A stretch of 64,000 nucleotides of DNA, from assembly GCF_001522545.3 (NCBI RefSeq), contig NC_031773.1, positions 26,609,685 through 26,673,684 on the forward strand, in the 5' to 3' direction. The notes beneath the pieces were generated by a model. That model was not told the origin of the DNA. It saw nothing but the letters and a program-made list of their open reading frames with translations, and did no database searches. The translations under genes were made by a program, and so were the position numbers. Positions within the stretch are counted from its first letter, which is position 1; each line of letters starts with the position of its first letter. Shown one piece after another: positions 37,601-52,600 of this stretch. The DNA comes from Parus major (taxonomy: Eukaryota > Chordata > Aves > Passeriformes > Paridae).

Positions 37601-40600
37601 GCAGATCCTGTCATGTCAGCTGTGATCTGTGTTACTGTGTTGTAAGAGGACAGGGTTTTTTCTCACTTTGTTTGGAGTACCTGTTTTTCTCCAGTCATGT
37701 TTTTGGGTCCCAGGACCTCTTCTCTTCCTGTATGATAGAAAAGGCAGCAAGTCATAGGAGGGGTGTTAGATGCAGCAGCAGCACAAGAGTGAAAGATGAG
37801 AAAGCATGGGTATTTTATTTTTGGTGAAGGATAGGGTGTGAAGAAAGAAGAGAAATATAATAGGATATATTTCAGAACAATCTGTAATTAACAGGTGTTT
37901 TGGTGTCATAGCACTATATTCAAAGCTTTACTGTTAAATGGAAGATATTCACATTTTTCTAAACATAGAAACATGTGCCTTACTGACTGCGTTCCTAGTC
38001 CATGTCTAAAACAAGGACATGAAAAGGCTGGTGTGGTATGTTGCTTTCTGAGAGAGAAGCTATCCTATGTTGACTTGAAAGTTATCTTTGAACCGGGATC
38101 TTTGGCTTCCTTCCATGTTCTTCAGTAATAAAACGTGAATATAAATAGAGTTGAAACTAGCTGTTCCCAGTAATCACTTTATAGTGCTGTCAGTGGTGGC
38201 ACTCTTTACAAGGCACAGCAAAATCAAAATAAAACATGCAGTTCTGTGCTCTGCTGCTGTTAAATTCATCGCAAGATGCGTTTTTCCAGAAGGTGCTGAA
38301 ACTTAGACTTAGACTGCTGTACATGGGTATTGCCAAAAATGAAAGTATCCTTTTAATAAGTTTTCTATTAAATTTTCTGAAGTTATTTTTCTTACTGCTT
38401 CTGGTAGTGCTTAGAATTAAACCTTCCTTTTGAGAAAAACAGGAAACTTTTCTGTCATCAAATGATGGAGTTTGAATCAGGCAGTTTTGCTTTTGCATTG
38501 TAACATGGAAGTTACACTTTTGTTTCCTATAAGGATGGATTTACAGTGAGTAAAATTATTTAAATTAAGTAGCTGAAGAGTGAAAAAGCATATAGTGATA
38601 TCTCTATATGCTTATGATAGTGCCATTGAGTAACATTTCATGAAAACACCCTACTCTGTAAAACAGTAAACAAGATGGAATTGAACACCCACTTGGCTGC
38701 TAGAGGGTTGTTTCCAACAGTGTCAGCCAAGCTGGCTGCATCACCTCTAAAGGCCTTGCACATTCTAACACTCATCCATACCTACATGTACTTTCTCCTT
38801 GTGGTTAGATCTGTAAGATACAGTTGGGGCTTTTTCAATGGAAATACCATTTTGGCTTTTCACTTAGATAAACATATGTGATTTCTGTTATTGACCTTTC
38901 AGTATCCTTACCAAAAAACCTTGAAAGACTTATGCTTGACTCTTGTGCAGCAGAGATTCTTACTACAATTCTTTAACTCCAGTTGCAATATTAAGTAATT
39001 ATTTTCCTGGAGAAAGAAATTGACTGACAGTTCTGACATTCATATTTAATGGCATTGTTGTATTGCTGGTTACAGACTTCTGAGAATTAAATACTATTCC
39101 AAAAGGAAAAGTATTTAAAAATCATATAGTTGACACAGCATTTTGTTTTAATATCATGCGTATTCATAGAAACAGGTTAAAAATATCATTTTCTTTAGGG
39201 ATTTGGGTCTCTTGTTTGTGTTTTACTTTCACTTTTTAAAAATTAAACATTATAAAAATGTAAATAAATAATGAACTTAGTAAAATGCTAGAGGTGCATT
39301 GATGTATAAATTGAATTTCATATGGTGTGAAGCTTTCATTCTCATATTATGGTTATTATCATCATATATAACTAATTTTGTTCCTCCTCACTCACTAGGT
39401 AGCTGCAGTAAGCACCATTGTAAACAGAGGAACACCACTGAAAGCATTTGTGTTTAGAAACTACAACCACTTTCCTGGTGTGAAGTCCCATTATATTGGA
39501 GGCTGTCAGTATAAGCTGTGGCAAGCAATTAGAGCATCATCTGCTGCACCAGGTTACTTCCAGGAATATGTTTTGGGCAGTGATCTTCATCAGGTAGGTT
39601 GAAAACCTCTCCTTAAGTAGGTATTTTCCAATTTTACACCTGAGAAAAAACATGGTTTGAATCTCTGAATTAAAACTAAGCAAATAAGTTGGTAGCACAA
39701 AAGAAATTTAGAACAGATGGGGTAAGAAAGGATATTTTTAGCTTCTATAGCCCTTACAGAACTAGAAAGGCTTAAAAATCTTAGTCTTCTCAGTACAAAC
39801 CTAAGCTCTTCTGCTGTTGCTTTCTTTTCTGACTGGAAGGAAACCTTATATGAGTTGTAAATTGCTTCTGACTTCCTGCTTGCAACTGGTATTTCACTGA
39901 GCATTATTTCACTAAATAGATGGTATAACTTAAAAATCTAACAATACTGTAAAATGTGGAAAAACATTTTACACTCAGCATAATTTTTATAAGTGCACAA
40001 TTTCAGTTTTTGGTCTACTTTTTAATTCTTTCCATTGATAGCTTATTCAACTTTACCCTGGTTCTGGGCTAGTAAGAGGAGTAAGAGATGCCGCAGCAGT
40101 AAGATTAAACTTGGAGGACAACTGCAAAAGAAATTCCCTTGAGGATAAAGCAGTGTCTCCTATCAACAGTGCATGTTATTTAATTGTATTACAGCCTCTC
40201 TTAGCGACTCTGATATGTAAAGAACAAAGAAAGTTAATTTCCTTTTTTAACCATAGGGTTTTAGTCCTCCAGTGCCCCTGTATTATTCTGCAGTTCTCCT
40301 GGTTTTCAAAGAATACTTCTTGCAATACATACTAATTTAGAACTATTAGTATTTATTTTAATGAATACCTGATGCAGATCTTTGGCAGAAAAGACCATGA
40401 AGGGTTACTGAACCAGAGACCTTCAATAAAGAGAGCATAGGATTGAATCATTTTAAGTTTAATAAAAGCATCTGTTACATTTCTGTCATATTAATTCATA
40501 TGATGGCATTAGCCTCAAATGCTGAAAAAAAAAAAGTAGCATATTTTGAGTAATAAGATGTACCTGGATCACATACAGTTGTCCATTGGAAGACTGTGTA

Positions 40601-43600
40601 ATATCCTTAGCGTTTTCATGTGCTTGAGTAGTACTGAAATTTAAAGGCTAAGAGATAAATGAGTATAAGATGAAATAGAGAAAAATTAATTTGATTAAGA
40701 GGTGATGAAAAGAAGCATTGGTACAAACAAACAACTAAAATTTCATTTGGAAAAAGCATATTTCTATATTTTGATTCAACATGTATAAAGTGATGAAATA
40801 ATTCAGCTATATAAAAGCTCTATATAAATTAAGGAGTGAAGGGCTCCCATGGAGGGTAAGGTTCAAGAGATTCTGAAATGTCTTTCATTTTATTGTTTAA
40901 CTTTTTTGTTTAGTACACTCTTCCCCCGCTCCTTCCCTTATCTGACTGCCCCCCACAACCTTCTCAGTTATGGTACATCTTGTTATCCTCAAAACGTTTT
41001 AATCAACTGCTATCTGAAATAAGCAAACAAGTTTTGAGGGGTTTTTAAATCTAAAAGTGGAATAACACATCAGGTTCCAAGCCAAAGCACTGCTTGAAAT
41101 CCTGAAATGTGTTCATGTTCCATCTGGCCAAGGAAAACTGGGAAGGGAGCTGCTTTAGCCTTGGGAGCTGTTCCAAGGTACTTCTTAACTGATTGAATGG
41201 GTCAGTGTTAATCTATGTGAAGAAGTTTTCTTTCTCTTCTCACCTTTCCACCCCCTCTTTCCTTGAATTGAAAGTACTTGGAAATTGATCTGTGCTTTTA
41301 CATTAAAGATAGCTGAATAAACAATATGATTTTATAACTTCTGCACAGTGCTTTATACAATTGTTTGTCTTAACGTAGTTTCTGAGTTGCCAGACTTGTG
41401 TGAAATTCAGTAAGGCTGGTACTTACTTCATCTATGTTAGCTTTTAAGTCCAGTTTACCAGACTACAGAATGTATAATTAGTGTTAATGGAGATCAGATC
41501 TGGTATTTTCAGACACAAAGGGCTGGAATGAAGTCTACTTTATTTTTTCTTTGCTCCAGAGTCTTTGGACAAAGCCCTTCCATCTGATCTTATAAACCCT
41601 GTTTCCCAAGTTCAACATTCTTCTCTATTTGATGTATTATAATTACTGGAAAGCAAGGCCTTAGGATGCAATTCACCTTTGTCAGCCATAAAGAACTAAA
41701 TATGTTCTCAGTACTAAAACAGTTTATTGTAGTAGAACTAGAAGCTAAATTTTCAGATTCAAATTTTTTCATATTAGCTGAAAAATATCTCTTCTCCTCA
41801 GCCAGGAATGTTTAAACACTTGAATTCCTATAGGAAACACCATTCATGTCTGACATGCTCTTCTTTCCCCAGATTACACTTTTCTTACCCCTTTTCTTAC
41901 CACATCTCTATTTCCATAATCATTTGGTTTGTGTGGGGGTACTTGGATGTCCAGGTACTAAGTTACTACATGGCAAATGCTCCATAACTGTTTTCATGCA
42001 GCTTTCTAGCAGAGATTATAAATCCACTGCACACTATGAAGCAACCTTGAATCCCCTTGTTTTAAACCTGGGGTAACAGCTTCTGTGCACGTAGCTGATT
42101 GTTACCCTTATTTTCCTGGAAGTTAATGGTGCCTCATTGGAAAATGCTAGTTATTCAAAAGTTTAATCTCTGCTGAAATATCCAACATTAATTGAAAGAA
42201 ATACATATGCATAAATACATTTTAAAATAGAATCCTAAATGCAGTCATTCTGCCTTAAAATAGCTTTCTTATTAAAATATGCTAATACTGAACTCTTTGT
42301 TCTTACAGTTCAAATCATAAATATGGGAATAGTAGGTTCTTGTTAAGCATCTTTATTCTGAAAATGCACTGCAAGTATAATTTTAAGTTCCTTGGTCAGT
42401 AGTACATCTGTAGTGTATATGGAAGATCTTGCTCTTTTCTGTATGTACACTGTCTAACAAATTGAACTGCTTTTGAACTACATGAATAAATGAAGCATAA
42501 CATTGTTAGATGTTCTTGATAGTACTGTGATTTTTGAAAAGTGCATCAGCACAGTGTGCATTAAGTGTAAATAATAATTCATGCTGAAGGCTTCAAAATT
42601 TTAATATAGTGTCAGATGGTATTTTAAGAATTTTTTCATTGATTGGGAACTTCCATTAATCAACAAAATCTGTTTTCTGAACATAAACTGTGCTAGTTTC
42701 TTACTAATTTATATATAGCCTGCCTCTGAAGTGTTGATATTTCTAAACAATTCCAAGAAGAGAGGTATCCAAAATGTATGTGAAAATTCAGACTACTAAG
42801 TACAATATTTGTTTCCTAGCTTTGAAGTTTGGGACTCTAAGAATTATAGAGAGCAGGTTCTGTATTTGTTTCTCAGTCGGTTGTACATTTAAATGTGAGT
42901 GAGAAACACTCTGGCAGTTCATCTGACTGAAGACTCTTCAAATGTGTGAAAATATTTATTTTGATAATGGAAATTCAGTGTATTTTTTTTAGGGTCATCC
43001 TGCATATTTATGTCTTATGTTATCTAGCTTTTGTTGGAATCGGAGTCCTTTCATAAACTATCTGAAGTAACTGAATGAGAGTTACATGTAGGGTTGAGAT
43101 GAGTTCTTAAAGTTTGTATGTATGACTCTAGATTCTTATGGTGGAGTCATGGCTGAACTGAACTGTTGGCTTTGAGTTGCTTTTCTGTAATTGTAGAGTT
43201 ATATGTGTATTGTGTACATACATGTGTGCTCTTTCAGTGGAAACATTTCAATTTGATTTCCTATACTGGGCACTCTCAATGTAAAGTGTGTTCATTTTTT
43301 AATGAGGTAATAAATTAGTTTTACAATTTTTCTGATGTCATTGTTTAGAAAGAGGTTTCTAGGTGTCTGAACATTACTTGTGCTGCAGGTGAGCTGATGA
43401 CTTGGTTTGTTAAATTTCTGCAAAAAGCCATCAGTTGTTGCAAACAGCAATATTTACATTCAGGTCAATCATGCCGCGCTATCTGGTTCCTCTGTCAAGT
43501 AGGAAAAAACAGTGCAGCTGTTGGTAGATGAGGGGAGTAGGATTAATGCTCTTTGTGGTTCAAAAGAGGAGCACATTAACATTCAAAGGGATTTAATCCC

Positions 43601-46600
43601 TGTAACATGCTTCTCCAGGGAGCCTGCAAGTCAAGAGAGACCAAGTCATGATGTTACATTATAGAAGCTGTATTGCCACATGTCATTACCTTTATTTTAA
43701 AATGTATTTTTTTAAGCACCGAAGGCTCTTAACCTCTCCCCAGTCCTGCTACAGCCAGTGACATTTTTTTTCCCTCTACTGCCCACAGTGGGGTGTTGTT
43801 TCTTATATCTATTTTTTCCTTTTTTTTGCTGTAGTGTGAGAAGCATTTGAGGTACTCAATAATGTCACTTCAGTAGACAGTAAAGTATGCTGAGGAAATT
43901 ATTAATTAAATTAATTAAAAGAGCAATTTAAAATGTAAGAAAATCATTATACACACTTCATTTAATAGCTTTTACACTAAAAACTAAATTCGTCCCACAG
44001 GATTAATTCAAAGGGCAGCAGGGGTTGTGTATGTGATGGTGGTAAATTCAACAAAGCCACAGATTTTTCTCAAATAAAATATACCAAATTTAATACAAAG
44101 TACTTGATCACCTCTTTCTTGACAGCTTCCCATGATTCCATTGCTGTATTACAGTTCCCTTTATTATAGTGCTGATGTGATGTTATAGTGATGATAAGAT
44201 TGTTCAAATAATTGTGTTTTCTTTGAGCAAAGATAATAAAGCAGTTAAATTGGCACCTAGTCTGTTAGTGGAGTTTTAATAATGCAGGTGTAACAGGATG
44301 TGTGATGAGAGTACAATCTAAAAATATAAAAATATATGTAGTAAAATAGATAATAAAACTAAAATTTCAAGTTACACCTTCATAGGAAAAAGATAATTCA
44401 CAGTTTCTACATATTTTTCAAACTTTTCCTTTCTTTCTAAGAGGTAATAAAGCTGTAAAGCCAATTCATCTTTGTAGCTTGTTACAGGAGAGGCCTTCAA
44501 AAGTGATTCACTTAGTGCATCCTACCCTAATTGGTTTTACATGGTAGCTTTTAAAATTAGATTCAAGGGTGCTTCCCAGGCTCTAAGAAGACATAGAATA
44601 TAGGTCACATTGAAGTTCTTTTCATTCTTAGGATATGCCACGGTGATCAGTATGCACCAGAGCTTATGCAGACTGCGGTTTAATAGGTGTATCTTGTTCT
44701 CACAATGATAGAAACAACTCTTTCTTTGTTTCTCTACTTGTTGCCATACACATTTGCCTACAGCCCTCAAGGCAGTGTTGCTTACTGTTTAAGGAAAAGG
44801 GAATTTACTGGAACATGTAAGCTATATGGATATCTGTTTCTCTCTTATGGATTCTATAGGTTTGGATAGCAGCTCTGAAGGTGGATGCACACTGTGCAGT
44901 TTACCGGCCTTTGTGAAATTGCTGTAGTTACTGTGCCATTGGTATTTCGCAGAGCAGACTGCTTGAAAGATTCCCTGCAGGGGCTTGCTAAGTGACATGT
45001 TATTGGCAGATTTGTTCAGTATAATGAAATTGACTGTCTGTTGTTTAGGCATTTAACTTGGAAGCATTCAAATTTTTATCTCAATTGTTTCAGAGTGACG
45101 TTTTCCTAATACAATCTTCAGAGTGCTTATTTAAAAGAAGAAACAAGACCTTGCTCTCAAATAAGCTGTATTCATTTAACTATTTTTTTGCAAGACTTCT
45201 GAGTCCATGTATCTTCAGTGGCACTGTTGGCCAGCTAGTATTTCCTATAAAATAAATCTTGTAAAATCAGAGGAGCTTGCATAGAGTGGAAAATTATGAA
45301 CTGAGTCTATTCAGTAAACTCTGTACAGGCAATCTAGGTTTTACATTCGTGTTCTGACGTTGCAGCCATTTATTTTCCTAGATGGCTTGTTTGTCCAACA
45401 CTGACCTAAATGGGGCCATATTTCCAAAGAAAATAACCTTGTGATATTCATTGCAAATAAAAGCCCAAGGGTGCAGTGAGACCATTGATATAGTTTTACC
45501 TATTCCCTCAAAGAAAGCTTGATTTTAAAATATGGTGGTCTGATGCTTAATGTGAAAAATCATTTCATGTTTTGTCAACTACCATCAAGCCTTGAATTTG
45601 CCTTCTGTTGTAGTTTAGGATGCTGCCCTCTTGCCATTGTCGCAGGGGATAGGAATAATTTTCACCACGCAATGTACAAATGTGCATTAAGTTCATTATC
45701 CAGTGCATTTCCATTCATTGAATAGGGCACACTGTCTAAGCCCTATTTTCATGTACTGAGCTTCTCTTCTAATACAGATTAATCTGTGGTGTTCATTTTG
45801 CCAATCTCTTCAAAGTTTCTTTGCATTTCAGTGTTTCTTTTACTTGGGGTATATTTGTGTTGTTATTTTTAGTAGCAGATATATATATATAGATATATTT
45901 TATTTTTTTTATATTTTTTTTTAATTTTGGTTACAGAATTTAATTATTTCAGCTGACATTTCCTTAGGAAAAAAAATATAATCAGGGAATACAGAAAAAA
46001 ACAATTTCTCTCAGGTCAAATTCAGTCCTTTGTCATGATCACCACAACAGCATCATAGGCTGTAATAGATGATGATGTAAAGCTGTGTTTGCTGCTTCTA
46101 CTCTTGCAGAAGGTTATTTCAATAAGGTATTCATTTTTCTCATGGCCAGCAAATTTCACATTTTCACTCTTAAGTCTGTTCCTAACTAATGGATACAAAT
46201 TCTTCTAGTGCAAATACTGTTCTCTAATTTAATTAACTTTTTTTCTTGTAGTAGTTACCCTTCTGATGCTTATATAAAAACATATATTTTTTTTTATTTT
46301 TTTAGTCTTAGGTATGCCAGTCTGTCTCAGTTCTGCAAAACAGACTCTGTTCTCTTTGTCATCCTAATGGTCTTCCACTGCACCTGCTACATTTTGAATA
46401 ATCTTTCTTGAAACTGGACTATTCAGTATGTTTTTGGCATTGTTGCAATTCTGCATATAGTAGAATCAAAATTAGCCCTTTTAAATCAGAAACAAAATTC
46501 AGAGGAGTCAACTTGGTCAGGCTGTAACACAGTATTCCATGTGTTACTGTAACAATATGATGTGTTTCCTTTTTCAGTGGAAGATACAGCTCAGAGTTAC

Positions 46601-49600
46601 ACTTGCCTTTCCAGCTGAAACTTTATATGTTGGTGGTTTAAATCATTATGTGATAGTTCTCTACTCAGAGATTTCTCATGATGGTTCTGATATCAACTGT
46701 ATTTTGTCATCTGGCCATGTACTTCTTAATTTAGGGGACTTGTGAAAGTGCAGAATTTTTCTTTCAGTTCTTTCTCCCCATCTACCTGCCTCCACTGCGG
46801 ATACAGATACTAGGTAGTTCATGTCCAAATCCTGAACCCTTCACAGCAATTATCTTCAATAATGGATTCACTCTATCTCTTACATTTTGTCCATTTTAAG
46901 ATCAAATTCTTTAGCTGAAAACATAGTTTGTTTCAGTTGCACTGAAATTAAATCTAATGCTTGAGCCAAAATGTAAGGAAGAAAATTGTCTTAAGAAATA
47001 TAGGTAGCTTGAACAGTTCTATAAATAAAAGTTTAGTTGGAAATCCAATTTTAGTTTGCAATTGCAATATGAAATATAAAAAATTAGTGGAGTCTGTAAT
47101 ATATTTAGTTCTGAAAGTTGTCTGTAGAGGTAGCTTACAGCATTGAATGTTACATGGTTTTGAACAGATGAATGACCAACATGTTTTAGGTAGCATTTAT
47201 AAATGATATATCAATAATGAGCCACCTACATTCCCTGTGGGTCATTACTAGTCTTTCTGTATTTTTCTCAATGCATTTTGATGTTCCTGACATTTTACTG
47301 TTGTTTAATAAGCAAGCAGCTAAAAATGTAGACCAATTAATTAGGAAAACTAATATCAATGAGTAATAGCAATAACACTGATCAAGTTACTGATGTAAAA
47401 ATGTATTGAGTCTAAATGTTTCCATTGTTATCTTGTGAAACAAAATTTAATTTTTTAAGGTTTGAAAATTTAACATGGTCACATTTCATGAAGACTAGGA
47501 TATCTCCATATCTAGGATTCCTTGCACACTTGTAGTGGCTTAATATTAATGTAATGGTTTTCTGCAGCTCCTAAAGCTTTCTCCTTAGTCCAATATATTC
47601 TGCCATAGCAAATAGAGTATTTACGTGCTTCCTAAGTTGAATGTTGTTAGCAAGGACAAAACTTTTAGACTGTCATCATCTGAATACAGAAGGATTTTAT
47701 TCAGACCCATGGGTTGGGGTTTTTTTCGGTTGGTTGGTTTGGTTTTGGGATTTTAACTGTGCTATTGAACCTTGCCCATGCTTCACAGGTATTGTAAAAG
47801 AACCTGAGTCTCTCTGGGGTCAGTGTAGGTTCAGCCATCAGGGCTCATTTTTTCCTTAGGTTACACAGTGTGACCTTTACTTGTAATATTACAGGCAATT
47901 CATCATTTGGCAAACACAGTTAAAATACATACTGTTTTTGTGATGTGTGCTGTTGTTAGCTGCAGAATTAATGTAATTAGGTCTGTCATGCACAACTTAC
48001 ACTTTTAATGAAATAATCTGACAATATATTTTATTGACAAACAATTATTTCTTTTATGACATCTACTGATATTTAGCAAACTTCCTCAGCATCCTGTAAG
48101 CATATATTTTCTGTATCTGACATAAACCCATAAATTCAGTGATGTCTTCAGAGCAGCTAGTCATTTTCTGTGAATTAATGACTCACTAGGATGAGCTAAT
48201 AATTCAAGATAATCACTGAGGAGTCTACCTCAGACAGGCATTCATTCTAATGAATGTAAAATATATTATTTAATGTTTTGTATATAAGAGCAATAGTATT
48301 GAAAGTTCTCTGAAGCACCGAACATGACATTTGGGTGTATGCCAATTGTATTATGGTGTTGCTTGGGAGAAAAATAAATACTGTATGGAAAAAGAGTTGA
48401 ACTGAAATGGAAGCTTTACAGTAAACTTTAAAACATTATTAGATTTATTTTTTTTTTACTTTGTCATGTGATCTCAGTATAAAGTCTGCAACTGGTGTGG
48501 CAGAAGTACAAATATAATTAATGCAACTTTGGATTTTCTTTAATTGTGAAAGAATGCAGTAATAGAAATTCAATATTGGTATCATTCAATAATATAAATA
48601 CAAATGCATTTAATTTTCATATGAAAATTAATGTACAAATGTACATTATTAATGTACAAATGTTTTCTCTAAATTTTTCCCAATGCCAGTTCAAGGGAAA
48701 TCCCTTTTTCACTGCACTCTTCAGAACTATGACAAGTAACTTAAATGTTTATTTTTCAAGTGTCTAAAGAGAAATAATAATTTTGAGACAGCATTTCAAA
48801 ATAATGAATACAAGATGTTTATTTCAGGAATCTAAAGGAGTGCTCTGCTTCTCCCTAAATAAGGAATAAGTTCTTTCTGTAGTTGTTAGAAATTTTGTGT
48901 ATAGGAGGATTGCATTTATATCTGTCACCAATTAGGGCCTCTGTTGGGAATCAGCATATTGCAGAATATATTATAGTTGTATGTAAATGACCCAGTAGTC
49001 TCCTTCTTAGCATGAAGCAAGGGTGAATCTTCCCAAATAAATTGGATTAATATTTGTATAAGGAGACAACTGTAGGTCATTGTGCGCTTTATAAAAAATT
49101 ACTGAAGTTATTTAAAAAAAAAAAACTCACTTAAAAAGCAAAGTGGAACACACTGTTAGAACAAATTGTTCTTGGTCACTATACATTTTTGAGATTTGTT
49201 AGAAATATTGGCATCACCATCCATTGCTTGTCAGCAAGATAAAGAGAAAACAATTTTGCTTCTGTCCTGTTTCATGTTTATAAAATTTTATATATTTTTG
49301 ACAAATAGTTCGTTTATGAAAATAAAGATTTCCTGTCATATTGGGAGCTCCTCTTCATCAGTTTCATCCTCAGTAGCACTCACCAGTCTGACTGATTACT
49401 CCCAAGAGGAAGCTATAATTCATGTATATTTCAAACATATTTGTATATATGTAACAGAATAACATAATCATGTAATCTTCATATTGAAAACGGAGTATTT
49501 GTGCTGAATGCTATAGGGGGCTTGTTTATTGTATAGTTAAATCTGAATATATAGATTTCTTTTTCACAAAGCATTTGTCAAAAACTATAACTTTTTTAGC

Positions 49601-52600
49601 CCTGTGATGCTTGACTGAGGAAGCCTTAAAGCTTAGAGTACATGTACTGACATTTTCATAATCAGACTGGGTGCCCAGAGCAGTGAAGAGGACTAGGCTG
49701 GGATGTGTATCTTGAAGTTAGCTGAATTGATAGACCTTACTACTTTAGGCAGGGAAAGAATTCTCTTTCTCATTCCTGCCCTCTACTCTGAGGACATTTG
49801 CTGCTCCATACATAAATGTATTGGGATGATTTTATAAAATGATTTGGCAAGGCATACCCATTTACTTACTGAAAGTAGAGTAAATGTTTTTAAAATAGTT
49901 ACCTTAATTTTTCTAAGAAGAAACCCCTTATTATTATACAGCAACTCCTCAAACTCGTTATTTGCAGCAACTAGACTTAAGCTTATCTTAAGCATGTTTA
50001 TTATATTTATGTTGACTTTAAGCACAGAATTTAAAAATACTTCTCAGAAGTCCATTCAGAATCTTAGCTTGTCTTGTCCTGTGATAGCTTTGTACTAATT
50101 CTGTCTCTGCTTTTTCACAAAGACAATAAAAGTAAACAACAGAGCAAGTCTATAAGAGTGAACTAAAATGCAAAGCATGTCTGCATAGGCAGTGATGTGA
50201 AGTGGTTACTATGGAGCCAACAAACTCAGCTTCCAAATATCAGACTTGGCTTTCATACATTATATATCCTTCATTCAGTGCTAGATTATTTTCTTCACAA
50301 AGTTTAGTATCATTTAAATGACACCGTGCAGTGCACAAGGTGCTATACAGAACAGTCACAAGGCTCAACTTGAGTCTGACAGAATTAGGAAATGCAATGA
50401 GAGCCTATGAATGTAGTGAATTTTCTTGTGAGAAACAATTGCTCTCTCGTGGTAAAGTATGGTATGATTTTTGAATTTTAGTATTTTAATTTTAAATAAT
50501 TATTTTCATAGTACTGACTTAAGTATGTCACTGGTGATTTTTTGCCCATTCACCATAATTATTTATATAGGAGATTTTCAGAAAGTCCTGTGCTACCAGC
50601 CTTCTGAGTGCTCTGGAACACTTTCTTTGAGACTTTGCAGTCCATTTTCCTCCTGATTGTAGAATTTGCACCCATCTATTTCACAAAGTTTAACCAGGCC
50701 TTTCTGTACCTCTAGAACTGTGCAAGCAGCGAGTCTCCAAGAGAGTTTTTATTGGAGCATTTGTTTACAAAAGGTGCATTTTCGTGCTTTAAATAATTTA
50801 AGATCTGTACGTCAAGTCACAGGGGAGCATTGACTGACCATTTTGCAGCTATCAGAACAATGATAGAAAATACCAGCTACAGCTTTAGACTCCTTGTTAC
50901 CTACCAGCAAGCCCCAAAACTATGGTTGCTGTTGCCTTAAGGAATTTTTGTGAAAAAAATCTGCGGGAAAGAAATTAATTGGCTTCATCTGGGAATAAGG
51001 TATTAAATAAAACAGAACAAATGAATGTTGTTCAATGAATGTTTAACACCTGGAAAACCTTTGATGAAAGACTGAAAACAATGTTCTAGTCCCTGAGTTC
51101 ACTACTATCACTAGCAAATTTGGGGTTGTATTATTAAGTTCCATTTTAATATTAACTTATCTGATTACTTCCACTAATTTTTGTTTAGAAATTTTTAGAA
51201 AGCTTTTTTTCCTACTGCTTCACTGCATGATGACATTGGAAGAGTTATGCCCCCTTTTCTTGTATCTCCTTGCATTAGCATTCCTACTCCAGCACTTGCT
51301 GTTTGGTGTACTGCCAGCAAATTAAGTTGACTCAAGTGTAGAATGGTTTTGCAAAGTTCAGCAGATGAAGCAGTGTCTGGCACCTGCCACTGCACTGAGC
51401 ATAGCTGCAGAGAAGGGAAGGGGTGACTCGTGTGTTTGGGGAAGTGAGAAAGAGAGTTTGCTGTAGGATTGAGATCTAGCTAAATGAGAGCAGCGAGGGA
51501 AATGTAGGGAAGGCCAGATAATCCAGGAATGGGAGAACAGAAAGAAAAAGGGATCTGACCTAGCTCTTTGCCTAACACTGAGTCCTGAGTCAAAACTTGG
51601 GCCAATTCCACCTGTTGTGGGTATAGGTCAACAGCTCACTTATTTGACGGGTTCCTGTAAGTTACCCTTTCTATTAAAGATTGCAAGGTGTGAATCATAG
51701 ACCCATTTATGTTGGAAAAAACCTACAAAATCCAGCCATTAACCTTATACTGCCCAGTCCAGCACTAAACCATGTCCCTAAGCACCACATCTGAATGTCT
51801 TCTAAATACCTCCAGGGATGGTGACTCCACCACTTCCCTCTTCATTGTGTTCTAATGTTTTTTGATTAAGACATTTTTCTTAAATATCCAACCGAAATGT
51901 ACAGGCACTCCTGGCACTACAAATTTTACATTTTCCACAAGACTGAGACTGGACTGATAAAATTCAGTTTCTAATAAGAATGGATTTGGAAAAGTAATTT
52001 CATTTTACAGCAAAAATTACATGCATCATTCATGCAGTATTTCTTTATATAGGGTAGAACCTTAGTAAAACGAGGAGGAGGGGGCCGCAGGTGGTTATCT
52101 AGTCCAACCTTCTGTTCAAAACAGGCTAAACCTCAAAGTTGGGTTGCTCAAGACTTTCCCCAGCTTAGTTTTGAAAATATCTGAGGGTGGAGATTCCATG
52201 GTTTCTCCAGCTCTTATTCTGTATTTTTTGAAAGAATCTGAGTGTTTCTACTTTAGACAGTGAAACACTGATTAGCTTTCTCCTTGGATTTCTCTTCTTA
52301 ATGGGGTATGCAAACATAGTTCCCTGCATCTCTTCTTATATATTGTGTTTCAGGCCCCAACCATCTTAGTGGTTCTTTACTGTATGTGTTCCACTTTTTC
52401 AGTGCTTTGTAACTGGGTGTGCAGAGTATCTATCCCCAGTCTGGCCTTGTGCATACTGAGTGGAAGGGGATAGTCACTTCACTTGATCTATTGGTTTTGC
52501 TTTTAGATCCATTGTGTGTTGATAATATAGTAATTAATTGAATATTCTGTTCATGTGGCCTCTCTTTTTTCTGTATGCACACAGGCAGTACCATTCCCTA

